Shown piece after piece: positions 49,938 to 61,183 of a stretch of 64,000 bases of DNA (position 1 is the stretch's first letter; the number at the start of each line of letters is the position of its first letter). The stretch comes from Agarophyton chilense. Its lineage: Eukaryota > Rhodophyta > Florideophyceae > Gracilariales > Gracilariaceae. The stretch is from NCBI GenBank assembly GCA_030374765.1, contig JARGXX010000109.1, forward strand, positions 124,001 through 188,000, written 5' to 3'. Under the pieces are notes generated by a model. That model searched no databases, had not been told where the DNA came from, and saw nothing but the letters and a program-made list of their open reading frames with translations. The position numbers and the translations under genes are program-made.

Positions 49938-50384
49938 TGTGAAGGAGCAAAGATAACGGTTGAGCTTTGTAAGCCGCCCGGGCCCTGAGGGAACTGACAG
50001 ACGCCCCGTGGACTGGCCGACCTCAGCTGGACTGACTTAGATTTTTATTTTATTTTAATTAGTGCAATAGATTAGCATTACAATACCAGGGAGATCCCAG
50101 CGCCTCGCCAGTACTATTTACTTGGCTCGAGTGACGCTTCTCCCTTAGACTACGGTAGGCACCGTTAGGATACTAAATAACCCCCTTTGGTACATTAGTT
50201 CCACCAATTGGTCTTCAAGCCATCGTTGACGTAGGTCCAACCTGTAGGACTACGCAGTAAACGCCAGCCCATTGCACCAAGTACCCTGGGAGTGCCGCCG
50301 TCAAGGATTCGGACCTTAGGACCCACTCTACCACGCTGCCACCGGTCGAAACCCGTACGCTGACCCACCAGTCATTTCGTTACA
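49938..50384 (+). repeat. Element 1 3' LTR
   Basis: Starts TGTGAAGGAGC and ends TTACA; collinear with 41405-41850. Followed by ATAGT, near-match to the ATGGT before the 5' LTR. Confidence 0.8.
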
Positions 50385-50941
50385 ATAGTGCACTGAACGT
50401 CCGAATTGTCTGCTTAACCCTGTTACCGCTCATCAGTATGGTCCCTACGAAGATAGCAGTGATTCTACAGAGTGGGGCGTTGAATTCATGATGTCCATCC
50501 CTACGGACACGGTGCTATGGAGATGGAACGGTGTGCATCGCTTTGGTGGGCCCCAATGCTACGCACAGAACCACGACGAGCAAACTTACGACTGGCATCC
50601 GATCCAGTTCCACTCGCTTACCGGGGTGGCTTCGCAAACGCCCTTGGTGACCAGAAGATATGGAACGAAGGAGTTCAATACAACTGGGTACGTGACACAC
50701 TGACCGGCTCGAAGTGCATAGATGTTATCCGGGATACGAATGTGTTGGATGCGCTAGATCTTTACTGCGTTCGATACCCGTGTTTTCCAGTTCGTGTTTC
50801 CAGTCCTGGTTCTCTTTTTTGTGCTTCCCATTCCACTCGTTATGAAATGAAAGATGAGTTCGTGCTTTTGTGCAGTACTGACAACATGTGCTGGTAAGCT
50901 TCAGTTGCAATTGGTATCCCGCGCGTATTCGATGAACAGTA
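50385..50941. other. Flank between elements 1 and 3
   Basis: About 560 bp. An open stretch on the plus strand (to about 50700) reads TEWGVEFMMSIPTDTVLWRW and similar, without a recognised family. It could be the remains of another element or gene disrupted by elements 1 and 3. Confidence 0.35.
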
Positions 50942-51827
50942 TGTAGGACAACGCTTGGAGCGGAGATACCACGAAGATGTTCGGGATCTTCCTCTCTTGA
51001 GAGACACGCCTCAGGCGGAGGAGACGCGTCCTAGCGGAGCACAGAAACAGAGCCACTCTGGAAAGCCACGACGGAGTCGGGTGCAAGACCGAGGCCAATC
51101 CGGTGGGATATACCTAGAGTGTTTAGGTGAGTACGGCACAGTCCGGGGTATGACCAATCCTAGGCGGAGCGGTACCACGGCTATTGTCGGAAAAGGAGCG
51201 AGGAAACACTCGTATGAGGTGGACGAGCGGGGTGAGTGGGGTGGCCAATCACGAGAGCCGAAGAAGAGAACTAGAGAAAACGGGGGCGAAACCCTACACA
51301 GGGGCGAGACTACGACAAGTGTCGGCGATTTAAAATGAACCCACGGTGGTGGTAGCACTCTGGTCGACAGAGGGGTGGATGAACTAACGTGCGACGGGCG
51401 CTCACGCAGTATGCGGTGAAGACGCGCCGAAGGCGAAGAGTTCAGAGCCAAGACTCCCTCCTTAAGATCTCCCAAGAGCGTGTTTACTGGGAAGCAGTGC
51501 TCAACCTCCTAAGTAGTGTGGCGCGCGGCCCCTGACAGTGGGCGCGCGCCCGAAAATAGACACTAAATAGCGAAGGCGTAGCTAAATAAATACTAAAAAT
51601 TACTGAATAATACTAACCATTAGGTATAATCCGGGCCACGTGTGGCACGCCTCGCACTCGCGCGTCGGCATCCGTGCAGTCCACGTGTTCCACCAGTGTG
51701 CATCTCCGGTCCTAACCGGCCGGCGGCACGCAATAGCGGTATAGCTTGTCATGGACCAAGCTAGTCCTCAAGCGAGCGAAACCTCTAAGTCCTGGGAAGA
51801 AACCCGCTTGAAGGGCATTGCACTTCA
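50942..51827 (-). repeat. Element 3 3' LTR (left)
   Basis: 886 bp; pairs with 61184-62762 outside the insertion. Contains GCGCGCG-rich segments near 51525-51550 and CACGTGTGG / CACGTGTTCC boxes near 51640 and 51690. Confidence 0.85.
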
Positions 51828-51840
51828 TATCCCCCTCCTC
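51828..51840 (-). promoter_or_regulatory. Polypurine tract of element 3
   Basis: In element sense GAGGAGGGGGATA directly precedes the 3' LTR, the expected place for second-strand priming in LTR elements. Confidence 0.65.
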
Positions 51841-52187
51841 AGGTGACGAACACGCCGTCGAAATGGCGGGGATGCAACGGTCCAACCGGCATAAAAGCGA
51901 GCCGCGTAACGCGTCCATGAACCACTCGAATGTCGAAGGCAGAGCTGCACAACCAAATGACAAACGCACCAACGCGGTAACCACCCCTCGAACTTCGAGC
52001 GTTCTTCTGCATCGTACACCAACTTCCAGCGACCACATTCCGATTCCTCAACGACCAGTATTCCCGATGAACGGTGGTAACAATCACCGCCGGGGTTACT
52101 TCTCCGGTTTCCATTCGGCTCCCCTTCCGCAGGGGAGTGCCTCGTCAACCGCGCCGAGCCGATCCCGGGGTCCCGTTGAAGCTTCAA
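51841..52187 (-). pseudogene. Reverse-transcriptase-like remnant next to the 3' LTR
   Basis: In minus sense a stretch reads FGCAALPSTFEWFMDALRG, close to the RT signature PFGL-x-N-A-P-x-TF-x-x-x-M-D. It lies outside the element's own pol (55972-57825) and directly against the polypurine tract, so it looks like a captured or rearranged second RT fragment. Confidence 0.45.
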
Positions 52188-52645
52188 GCCACATCACTCC
52201 TGTGGAGGACACCTGGCCCAGATACGACGAACTCGTCGGGTAAAACCCGCGTCAACATGCGGCGATTCTCCGGAGAGCTCCGTGGTTACATCTGCCAGCC
52301 TTCTTCGATGAAGAACTCGTGGCGTCGTATGATGATGGCAATGCGTGTCTCCCGGGCGAGCTGCCGGCTTTGATCACCACCTCTTGGGATTGGCGAGGCC
52401 TTGTGGTGGTTCCCGTTCACGCGATTCTGCGGTGGAGGTGCGAGTCGGCGGAGGGGGCGCATTGTGTATTCGTCGGCATCGACTATTCACAGATCAACAG
52501 GGCGAACTTTCAATACCCCATCCCCGACGAATTTGGCTTCGACCTACGGATGTACCGGACTCAGGGTGAGATCGTTTATTGTGACCGCCTTGCGGCGTTG
52601 GAAACTTACACATAACGCGGTCAACCGCGAGCGCGTCAAGAAGCG

Positions 52646-53476
52646 ATGTGCTGGGTCCGTCCAATCATTCGTGCCGAGTTCCATCACCTTCGTCGTGAGT
52701 CCCGATATCGGTGGTTACAGAACTTCATCTGCGAGGAGCGTCGGGGCAAATCCCGCTTTTGGTTCTTTGTCCCTTATCAGAACACGGAGATAAACCGGAT
52801 TAGTCCCTTCTATCAATTCGGAGGATACGTTCCCCTGCCTGGGTGGTGGTCCTCCGTCGAGGTGTGCCGGGGATGTTACGTGGATTTGCCTCCAGTGTTC
52901 TCCTATCTAGGCTCGCACCTCATCGAGGATCCGCACTCCGGCTTGTGGTCCGTGGTCCTAACCGAATGGGCAGTCTGCGCTGCGGCGTACATCTTGTGGG
53001 AAGCCTACGACCAATATCGACTGTGGTATCTTCCTCCGCGTTTGCGTGGTTACATCCGGCAGCTAGACCTTCAACTCCCTCTTGGAGGTGTCAATACCGC
53101 TGATGAAGCTCAAGAGCTCATCGAAATCATTGGGCGTGTCGACTGGGCTGTCGTGCCTGTCCGGCAGAGCGGCCGTGGTCAAGAAGCCGGTGGGGCTGAT
53201 CGGTCTCTGGGGCGTCGCACGGCGTTGGCGGGAGATTTCATCTTCTTTAACCCATGGGAGCAGCAAGAGATCTCCGAGGCGGAGGCGTCGGCACTCTGGA
53301 TGGCTCCGCGACGCATACCATACGGGCAACCCGTGGGGTTTGTCAACTCGGATGACTTCTACTACGCCTATGGCGGTGATGATCTCCCAGAGGAGGAGGG
53401 CGAATACCGTGGCGACGAGATCATGGAAGACGTGGGAGACCCCGATGGTGCCGATACCACGGCGCAGCCGGCGTAG
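52646..53476 (+). CDS. Antisense open reading frame inside element 3
   Basis: 276 codons on the strand opposite to gag-pol, between the integrase tail and the 3' LTR; related open sequence continues upstream to about 52250. The product is Trp/Tyr-rich in its first half (RWLQNFICEE, PLPGWWSSVEVCRGC), has one hydrophobic helix (WSVVLTEWAVCAAAYILWEAY, about residues 104-124, within 20-residue segments) and ends in an acidic tail (YGGDDLPEEEGEYRGDEIME). The biased composition and defined acidic end look protein-coding rather than chance. No family recognised. It could be an accessory protein of the element, a captured host gene or a leftover of another element. Confidence 0.45.
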   Translation: MCWVRPIIRAEFHHLRRESRYRWLQNFICEERRGKSRFWFFVPYQNTEINRISPFYQFGGYVPLPGWWSSVEVCRGCYVDLPPVFSYLGSHLIEDPHSGLWSVVLTEWAVCAAAYILWEAYDQYRLWYLPPRLRGYIRQLDLQLPLGGVNTADEAQELIEIIGRVDWAVVPVRQSGRGQEAGGADRSLGRRTALAGDFIFFNPWEQQEISEAEASALWMAPRRIPYGQPVGFVNSDDFYYAYGGDDLPEEEGEYRGDEIMEDVGDPDGADTTAQPA

Positions 53477-53809
53477 GGAGCGAATCACGCAGGTGCAGTC
53501 GTCGATCCAGTGGTGGCGGCGTTGCCGGACGAACCGGAAGTTATCGAGGTTCCCATACGCCCAGAGGCGGCCATGATCTCCCAGTTCCTTCGGGGTGTTG
53601 GACTGAACGCGAAAGCGGCGAGCGGCGACATCGGTACGATGAGAGACGCCCTCGTGACACGCCTGGCCGGCCGGAGTAACTCCGCTAGCGATTCGGCTGG
53701 CGCGCACGGTAATCCGGGTTCTTCCAACCGATCCCTTGGGATATTGGTTAGTATATCCCGCTGTGCGGTAGTGTGTGCAGCAACTTCGAAAATAGTAGAC
53801 TGCTTCCGT

Positions 53810-55144
53810 CTATGAGGTATTTGTTTTCTTTCTTCTCTTCCACTTCTTCTGAGTATCCTTCTCCAGGTCTTCTGTGCATCTTCTCCTTCTTCCAAGGGTC
53901 CTTATCCAGATCTTCTGGTTTTTTATCCCCATCGGGTGTCTTCTTATCCCACTTGGGCTCGGGCTATGGTAGCCGTCAAAGCCGTGACAGTACGAAGTTG
54001 ATACTGTACCACCTTTGACCGAGGTAGTTGCTCTATCGGTTCGTGTGAATCCCATCCGGGGCCGTACCCGTACCAACGGACCAAGTATTGGATATACCCC
54101 TTTTCGGTGGTAGGAGTGCTCCAAAATGCGCCCGACCACTAACTCTTTTCGGTACACTTCCCGGCCATCCCGTATGACGGTGTCGCTATTTCCGGGTGGA
54201 TCCCGTCCTGAGCCCGGGGGTACTGAAGTGATCACGCGTTGGGCGGCTTCGCTCCGGTCGGACCGTGTAGCGCGCAAGGCAGTCTTCGCCTGAGTGGAAT
54301 GTCGACCCGAATTCGGCGGTTCATCTTCCCCAAGTGCCTGGTTTGCTGTGACTTTTCCCACTACGCTTGGAGGGCCCACACCGGCGGGTAACCCGGGTGG
54401 TTGTTGCGCTAATCGGCGTGGTGAAGCTCGCTTCGGCGGTGAGATTCGCTGGGGCGGTGACGCATTGTCGCATCTCTCTGTCCCACGGCGAGGTTCCGTG
54501 TAGTCACGTGAGGGTTCCAATGGCTGTATTTCCGGCGTCAGCGCCGTGGATGTATCTGCCTCCCTGTGCGGGGTACTTGGCGGTGCGTCGTCCACTCGTA
54601 CTGTATCAGGCTGCGGTGCGTCAAGCGCATTTGCATTCCGTGTTGCACGTGTAGTGACACCTCGGCGAGTGTTGGTGGCGCTATCCGCAGCTGCGTTCTG
54701 AGGCTTGGATAGCGACTGCGTCGAGTCGAGCAGGACGTCGGTATCAGGCACCCCTGATGGGCGAAGAATGACACGCGACGGTGCGGCGTTCCCAGCGACG
54801 GTATCGACCGGATTACGACGGCTGTCGGGCGCGTCCCCCTCCTTAGACGATGCACCGGAGTTGGTGTCCGTCTGGTGGACTGGGGAGGAGCGACGAATGC
54901 GCGACACGATTCCTTTCGGGTTGGGCGCCGCGGGTAGCAGAAGGTCAGACAAACCCCGAGATGGGTGTGGTAACGCGTAGGGACGCGGGTGGACCTGGGG
55001 TAAGAGGGTCGATGAATCCGTTTCAACGGGAGCAGTCAGAACAGTAGGTTGGGATGTTAACGGCAGAGGAGCCGATACCACGCGATGGCGGGAGATGCAT
55101 TCGTGATTACCAGAGAGGTCAACAACGACAGTGTCGGAAGCCAC
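53810..55144 (-). pseudogene. Element 3 C-terminal pol tail with chromodomain-like stretch (fossil)
   Basis: A Pro/Ser/Arg-rich open region after the integrase. Near its end VGRILEHSYHRKG resembles the first strand of a chromodomain as found in gypsy chromoviruses; the rest of that fold is not clear. Confidence 0.5.
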
Positions 55145-55344
55145 CGAAATAACCCGAAATGGACCGTCGGCAATGGGTGACAGCTTGTGGCGTTTCTCCT
55201 TCTCTGGGTTCCAATACTCCTTGCGGATGAATACATAGCCGTCGGGGGCGAGACGTGGCGGCGAGCGAGGGGCTTTGGTATCAAAGTCACGCTTGTAAGC
55301 GGCCTGGGCTCAGCCCATTGAACGCCGTGCGGCGGGAACGAGAT

Positions 55345-55932
55345 TCATGAGCCAAGTTTTCCACGCTTCGCGGTAGGCAGTCGGTGACGGAAAGGTATCC
55401 AGCGTGGGCTGTGGTTCCAGCGCCACGGGCGGTGGGGTACGGGACGGGACAGCACCAGCTCGAAGGGCGTTAATCCAGTTGTCCTGTGCACCTGCGTATT
55501 GTACGCAAAGTCGAGCGCATCAGTGAACAAGTCCCAATCTTTGGGGTGGTCTGCAACGTATGAACGGAGTGTCGCAAGTAATGTCCGGTTGAACTGTTCG
55601 GCCTGCCCATTAGTTTTGGGGAGGTAAGTGGTCGTGAAAAGGTTCTTAATGTCCAAGATGCGACACATATCCTCGAAGAAACGAGAGGCGAACTGTCTCC
55701 CGTTATCGTAGAGGAGGTTGACCGGTGGACCGTAGAAGAAGACCCAGTGTAGGACGAAGGCTTGAGCCACGCTCATAGCGGAGGTCTCTCGTAATGGTAC
55801 GGTCCGGACCAGCTTTGAGAAGCGATCCGTAATTACGAGTAAGAACTTGTAATTCCACTTAGTAGTAAGGAAGGGACCGAGTATATCGATGGCCACAAAC
55901 TCCAATGGAGCGCGAGCTGGAAACAGCTTCAA
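55345..55932 (-). pseudogene. Element 3 integrase core (fossil)
   Basis: RNase H-fold integrase: PLEFVAIDILGPF, LLVITDRFSK, the YDNGRQFASRFFE strand with the second acidic residue, and YLPKTNGQAEQFNRTL with the third. Then FAYNTQVHRTTGLTPFELVL, a typical gypsy GPY-region neighbour. Confidence 0.85.
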
Positions 55933-55971
55933 CTTAGTCGCATGATGGCGGAGTTTGACACGGTTCCGAGC

Positions 55972-57825
55972 TCAATCGGTACAAAACGGCACCGTTGCGT
56001 AGCAGTCCACTGCTATGGCAGGCCAGTAGAAGCTACGGCGTAGGGTGAGGTAAAGTTTCCGTCCCCCGACGTGGACACTAAGTTTGGAGTAGTGCGACAA
56101 CCGCAATACTATCGACTGGAGGTGATGTGATACCACGATTTGCGGGTGCGATCCGACAGTCCGTACAAGGTATCCGGCGCCATTCACATGAAAGGGGAGA
56201 GTACCTCCCCCATTGAGTTGAGCGCGGACCTTCGAGCAGAACGGGTCAGCCAATTGCTCCCGTATCATCCCCTCTGGAGTAATAGGCCCGAAGATCCCTG
56301 GTAAGGGTTTCTCGGAATCTTCCGAGAGAAGAAAGTCGTCCAATTCGGAACCGGAATCTGAAGAGTCCGTGTCTCGTTCCTCGTCCTCGATGGTAGCGTC
56401 GTCGCCTTTCACTGCAAAGCAGGGTATTTCATCGTCTTTGACGGGTAGTGCTTCGCCAGTAGTGACCAGGTGGGAGAGAGCATCGGCTTGGGTGTTGTAC
56501 GATCCTTTTCGGTACTGCACGTCAAAGTCAAATTCCGCTAGACGGAGATTCCAACGCATCAAGCGGCCTGAAGGTTCCGAGATGGAGAGTAGCCATCGAA
56601 GTGATGGGTGGTCCGTAAAAACGGTGAAATGACTACCCATGAGATAGGGGCGCAACGTTTGTAATGCCCACACTACTGCAAGGCATTCCTTCTCCGAGAC
56701 AAAGTAATTCTTCTCGTGGACGTTGAGCGATCGGCACCAATACCCTACGGGGTGGCTTTCCCCATTGGGTGCAGTTTGAAACAGTGCACAACCTATTTGG
56801 TAGTCGCTGGCGTCCATCTCTACGGTGAAGGACCTTCCAGACTTGGGCAACGAGAGGATCGGGGCGGAGACGACAGAATCTTTAAGAGAGTTGAAAGATT
56901 CCGTTTGAACGGGGGTTAAGGTGTCCAGTTTTGGTGGTTGGCCTTTCCGAAAAAGCGCGTTTAACGGTGCAGCCTTGTCCGCAAAGTGCGAGATGAATCG
57001 TCGGTAGACGTTTGCGAGTCCCAGAAAGGAACGAAGCTCGGTTTGCGTACGCGGTTCTTTATCCTCTTTGAGTGACTTAACACGAGTCTCCTCGATTGTA
57101 ACGCGTCCTGGACGGATAACATGGCCGAGATACTTCACGTTGTCCGTGAAGAATTCACATTTCATCAACTTAAGAGTGACACCCGCATCTCGAAGCGTGG
57201 TCATGATATCCCTCACATGAGTGAGATGTTTGTCCAGGTTATCTGAGAAGACGATTATGTCATCCAGGTAGACCGGGCAGGTACGCCATTTGAAGCGGGC
57301 CAATAGGATGTCGATGGCTCGCTGGAAAGTAGCGGGGGCGATGGTAAGACCAAAAGACACCCGTTTGAAACGGTAGAGACCGGAGTGACCCGCGAAAGCG
57401 GTTTTACCCTGGTCTTGCTTCCTTACCGGAACTTGCCAGTATCCCCAATCGGCGTCCAGGGTTGTAAAGACGGTGGCGGTGCCCAGCGAGTCAATGTACT
57501 CGTCCATTCTTGGGATTTGATACACGTCCCTGACGGTGACGGCATTCAACCGACGGTAGTCGACGCAAAACCTCCTGGAACCATCCTGCTTTGGAGCCAG
57601 TACTACTGGAGAAGCCCACGGCGACTGAGCCGGTTCAATGAGTGCTGCTCGAAGCATTTTATCCACTTGTGCCTTTTCCTCCGCGCGTGCGGCGGTTTCG
57701 GCACGATATGAGTGCTGAGAGATTGGTCGGTTGTCCGGTAGCAAATCAATCCGGTGTTTCGTAGTGGCAATCTCACGAAGGGAGCCGTCCCACATAGTGG
57801 TGAAGTCCCTTAAAAGTTCTCGCAA
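55972..57825 (-). pseudogene. Element 3 reverse transcriptase, RNase H and integrase zinc region (fossil)
   Basis: 617 open codons: RT with FCVDYRRLNAVTV, FKRVSFGLTIAPATFQR and the CPVYLDDIIVFSD active site; thumb ELRSFLGLANVYRRFI; RNase H with VEMDASDYQIGCALFQ, EKECLAVVWALQTLR and FTDHPSLRWL; then the H-x-H...C integrase zinc segment (LSHYSKLSVHVGGRKLYLTL). Clearly Ty3/gypsy order (RT-RH-IN). Confidence 0.9.
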
Positions 57826-57942
57826 TCGATGGCGGTATGACTCCGGTATGTGGCTGAGATCCAGGTCCTCGATTTCTTGGACTGGATCGGGGCGGTCACC
57901 ACTTGTTGAAATAGGCTGCGTCCCTGATGTTACAGGTTGAAC

Positions 57943-58956
57943 TCAGGGTACCGGCGATGAAACGGATTCCGGGCTGTCCCCCTCCTTAGAGTGAACGAGT
58001 CCGAGAACGTCAGCTGCTGTCAGCTTTGTCGGCACCATAGCGATGGGGTGCGGCATGACGGACCCTATCACTTGGTTCTTCACCTGATACTGGGGTAGAA
58101 TCCCTAGATTGGCGATCAGCACGTGAAACGGTTGGTTTGGCTCCACATGGACGATTCCATTCGCAATTGCGAGGCTGTGCCTGTCATAAAGTGACGACAA
58201 TGGCTGCGAGACTCGGAGTCTGTGTTGACGGGAAGTTACTTTCACCATCATTTGGGACTCAGGTGGGACGCACAACGAAGCTGCGACGCGGAGATTATTA
58301 GATTCACGATTATCCGATCCAGGTTCCTGTGCTGCCGGTAGCGGGACATGCTTCTTCGTGGCACGCCTAAGCGGACGACGAACAATCAGGGTGGCAGATC
58401 CATCCTCCATCTCGACACGCCGTTTGCGGGGGAAGATCGCTTCGACGAAGCGGTCGCAAAAGTCGCAACCCAAGATGACTGGGGCGCCTAGTTTACGACA
58501 TACGACGAAGTCGAATTTCACCACGCGAGTGCCAACGCGGACTACCATTTCTATGAACCCCACCGTCTCCAACGGTTTGTTGTTCGCGTCAGCGACCTCC
58601 GGGACGTGGTCGCGGCGGATACTAGACTGCAGAGCAGGCGGTAACACTTCCTCCCCGACAAAGTTCGGACCGGCACAGGTGTCTAAGACGGTTAGGTGTC
58701 GCACCATAAACTGGGGTGAAAGGCCAAGGTCATCATAAACCTTGTAGTTTCTCTTGGCCATCACCAGAACTATATCCGGGAACCGGTTACGGGAAACACG
58801 TTTCCACGGACGACGCATAACACTAAAGTATTCCGATTTCACGTCATTGACGGCCTCTTTCTTTGAAAGGATTTTGACCGGGGAGCGAGGCTTGGACGCC
58901 TCGGGCGCCATCGACCTCGACTCTGAGGGCATCCCTCCTTGAAAGGAGACTCCCAC
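57943..58956 (-). pseudogene. Element 3 protease region (fossil)
   Basis: Open region carrying LTVLDTCAGPNFVGEEVLPP, the aspartic-protease strand, and the later GAPVILGCDFCDRFVEAIFP segment that corresponds to the linker seen in element 2 (GAEAILGTSFIDRY). Confidence 0.75.
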
Positions 58957-59222
58957 ATTTAGTTTTTCTGGGCCTGCTCCGCCGGAGGTGGCTTCTCAGG
59001 GCGTTGAGCGGGCAACACCTGGCCATCAGATCCAGAAGGTACCGCGGAGGCGGTGGGGTTACCGACCACGTCAGTGACACGGGGTTCCGGTGCAGGTACC
59101 ACCCGAGCTCGGGGAATCCACACGTGACGTGGAACATCCGTTCGAGCGCGGATATATGATGCAATCGGAACAGCTGCTTTGTCCTCCGGGGATAGGGCCT
59201 CGTAATTGACTACGACTCGTAC

Positions 59223-61018
59223 TCATTCTCGGAAAGACAACACACATTGTGGAGAAGTATGGCCTTGTTTGTAGCAGAGATGACAAATCAGACCAGAAGC
59301 CGGTGTTGGGTGGCGAGGCTCGGCGAACTTCAGCGCGGGGCGGGTATCTCTCCAACCAGGACGCGAAAAGCGGATATTACCACTCTCGTGTGGGACGCGT
59401 GGCGCACGAACGCGACCATTATCCGCATAGAATAGTGTGTCATTCTCGATCACGTATGGTGACTCGTCAAGGTTGAGGGTAACTCCGTTGTTGGGATGGA
59501 ATGAACGTCGCTATGGGCTAGCTGCACGTTATCATAATCCCTTCGAGAGGCCTGTTCGTCGATCATCGAAGCTGACGGGGTACCCGGTTGTAACATCAAC
59601 GCTTATGCGGACCTAAACCTGGATCCGGGAGTGCGTGCCCCCGGGGCTTTACCTTCTGCGCGAGCGAACTGCACTAGTTCCAAATACGTGGCTTTAGGTC
59701 TATTTTGTCGACGTCGAGAAACAAGAGTCCGGATCGCCGGGTCCAAACCATCAACAAACATGGTGTAATGCTCTTCAGCGGGATAAACATTGCCACAGCG
59801 GTAGAAGGCCTTGTTAAGGCGCTACGAATAATCGGTTTCCGACTGGCCTGGACGTTGGCGAGTATCCCGCAGGGCTAGTATAGCCTGCTGATCGGCGGAG
59901 TTAGTAGCATGCGACCTCAGGAGGTATTGAACGGCTTCAGGCAAGCACGTGACCCCTCCTTCGGAGGCGCGTGATGAACCTCTGACAGAGAGATACTGGT
60001 CTTCTGCAAGCCCACGTAAGAAGTACGGTAAGGCAATGTAGGCCTGTCCCTCGCTCATTCCAAGGATGTCAGCTTCCGCGACAAAGCGTGCCAAGAAATC
60101 CAACACCAATATTGGGTCTTCTCCAGAAAACAACTGGTTGCGAAGTGAGTGCTGCATTTGCTTAATGCAGTCCTTCACTCTTCCCGTACCACGGGGTGTA
60201 CTATCTAAAGAGGAGCCCTCCAAACGGTAGTACCGGTATGATAAGAGCTTCTTAAAGAGCGAATTGGTCAGTTTCAGCTCCTTCAACCCTGTGTGCTTCC
60301 TTCCATTCGTGTGGGCGCGGATCATACCATGGGTGGCTGTTGACCGCTGAGAGCCTGATGAACGCTCACGGCGAGCTACTTCCACCGATGAATCGGAAGA
60401 GTCGGACTCCGAGGATGAAAAGTCTGACGGTTCCGGATCCGTGCTTCTTCGCTTCCTTCGAGCCTGGCGGTTCTCTTTTTTACTTCCCTTGTGGGATACT
60501 GCAACCGGCTCGGACGGATCATCCCCCGACATCAGGGTTTGTTCCAACGTCTCGAGACGGCTTCGGACGCGTAAGAACTTGTCTGCAACGTCCTTGACAA
60601 AAGCCGAGGGTCCACCAAGGGACTCTAGTATCGAGATCACATCTGCACGGAGGACACGGAGGTCCTCAGAAAAATCCTGCGTAGCAGTGTCATTTACCTT
60701 CTTGCAAAGGGAATCGAACTCCTCTGCAAGGATGCCTTGAGCTTCCCGCATAGAGCGGAGTTGCTCTTCTACAACTGCAAAGCTGGGATGGAGAGTGACA
60801 TCTTTAGAAGGGGAGAGCATCTGGGCGGCGGCAGACGCCGGTCCTGCTCCAGTTGCTGGGGGTGTCGAATCAGAGACAGGAGGTCTCGAGGTCTTTCCAC
60901 CTGGCATGCCATTCGATCCACTAGTATGGGACTGTGAACAGACCGGGATACGGGATGCTCGTGATGGTTCCGGTGCACCGGATTGACTCCGTGTCCTCGG
61001 ACGGTCTTTGGACGACAT
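59223..61018 (-). pseudogene. Element 3 gag region with zinc knuckle (fossil)
   Basis: From 61018 a Ser/Pro-rich N-part, a coiled-coil-like part (VVEEQLRSMREAQGILAEEF), an Arg/Lys/Ser block and a capsid-like segment (LFSGEDPILVLDFLARFVAE, YIALPYFLRGLAEDQY). Downstream near 59290 is a CCHC knuckle, CHLCYKQGHTSPQC. The layout parallels element 1/2 gag although the sequences are far apart. Confidence 0.8.
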
Positions 61019-61164
61019 GAGATCAGAATCCGATACACGTGAGTATCCAAACCCGACCGGCTAGTGGGGCCAAGAAACTTTCTCAAAGAGGGCACCTGAG
61101 ATCAACCTCAATTTGTGAGTTCTCTTTCCGATTAATCGTGACTGAGTGTGCCCGACTCAAACCT

Positions 61165-61180
61165 CTAAGTCGGGAGACCA
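61165..61180 (-). other. Primer-binding site of element 3
   Basis: On the minus strand TGGTCTCCCGACTTAG begins three bases after the 5' LTR. The 16 bases are identical to the site in element 1. Confidence 0.75.
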
Positions 61181-61183
61181 GTT

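Larger units (their letters stand above)
41405..50384 (+). mobile_element. Element 1: Ty3/gypsy-like LTR retrotransposon (fossil), split by a nested element
   Basis: Two direct LTRs, 41405-41850 and 49938-50384 (446 and 447 bp, TG start, TA or CA end), are flanked by ATGGT and ATAGT, a near-matching 5-bp target duplication. After the 5' LTR come a three-base gap, a primer-binding site and a gag region. Before the 3' LTR is a purine tract (AAGGAGGGAG). Most of pol is missing and element 2 lies inside in the opposite orientation. The LTRs differ at many places by eye, so the insertion is old. It is broken. Confidence 0.75.

Noticed and set aside
53063-53707. 214-codon minus-strand frame opposite the antisense ORF of element 3
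   Set aside because: Its composition looks like the reverse reading of the plus-strand frame; it has no retroelement motif.
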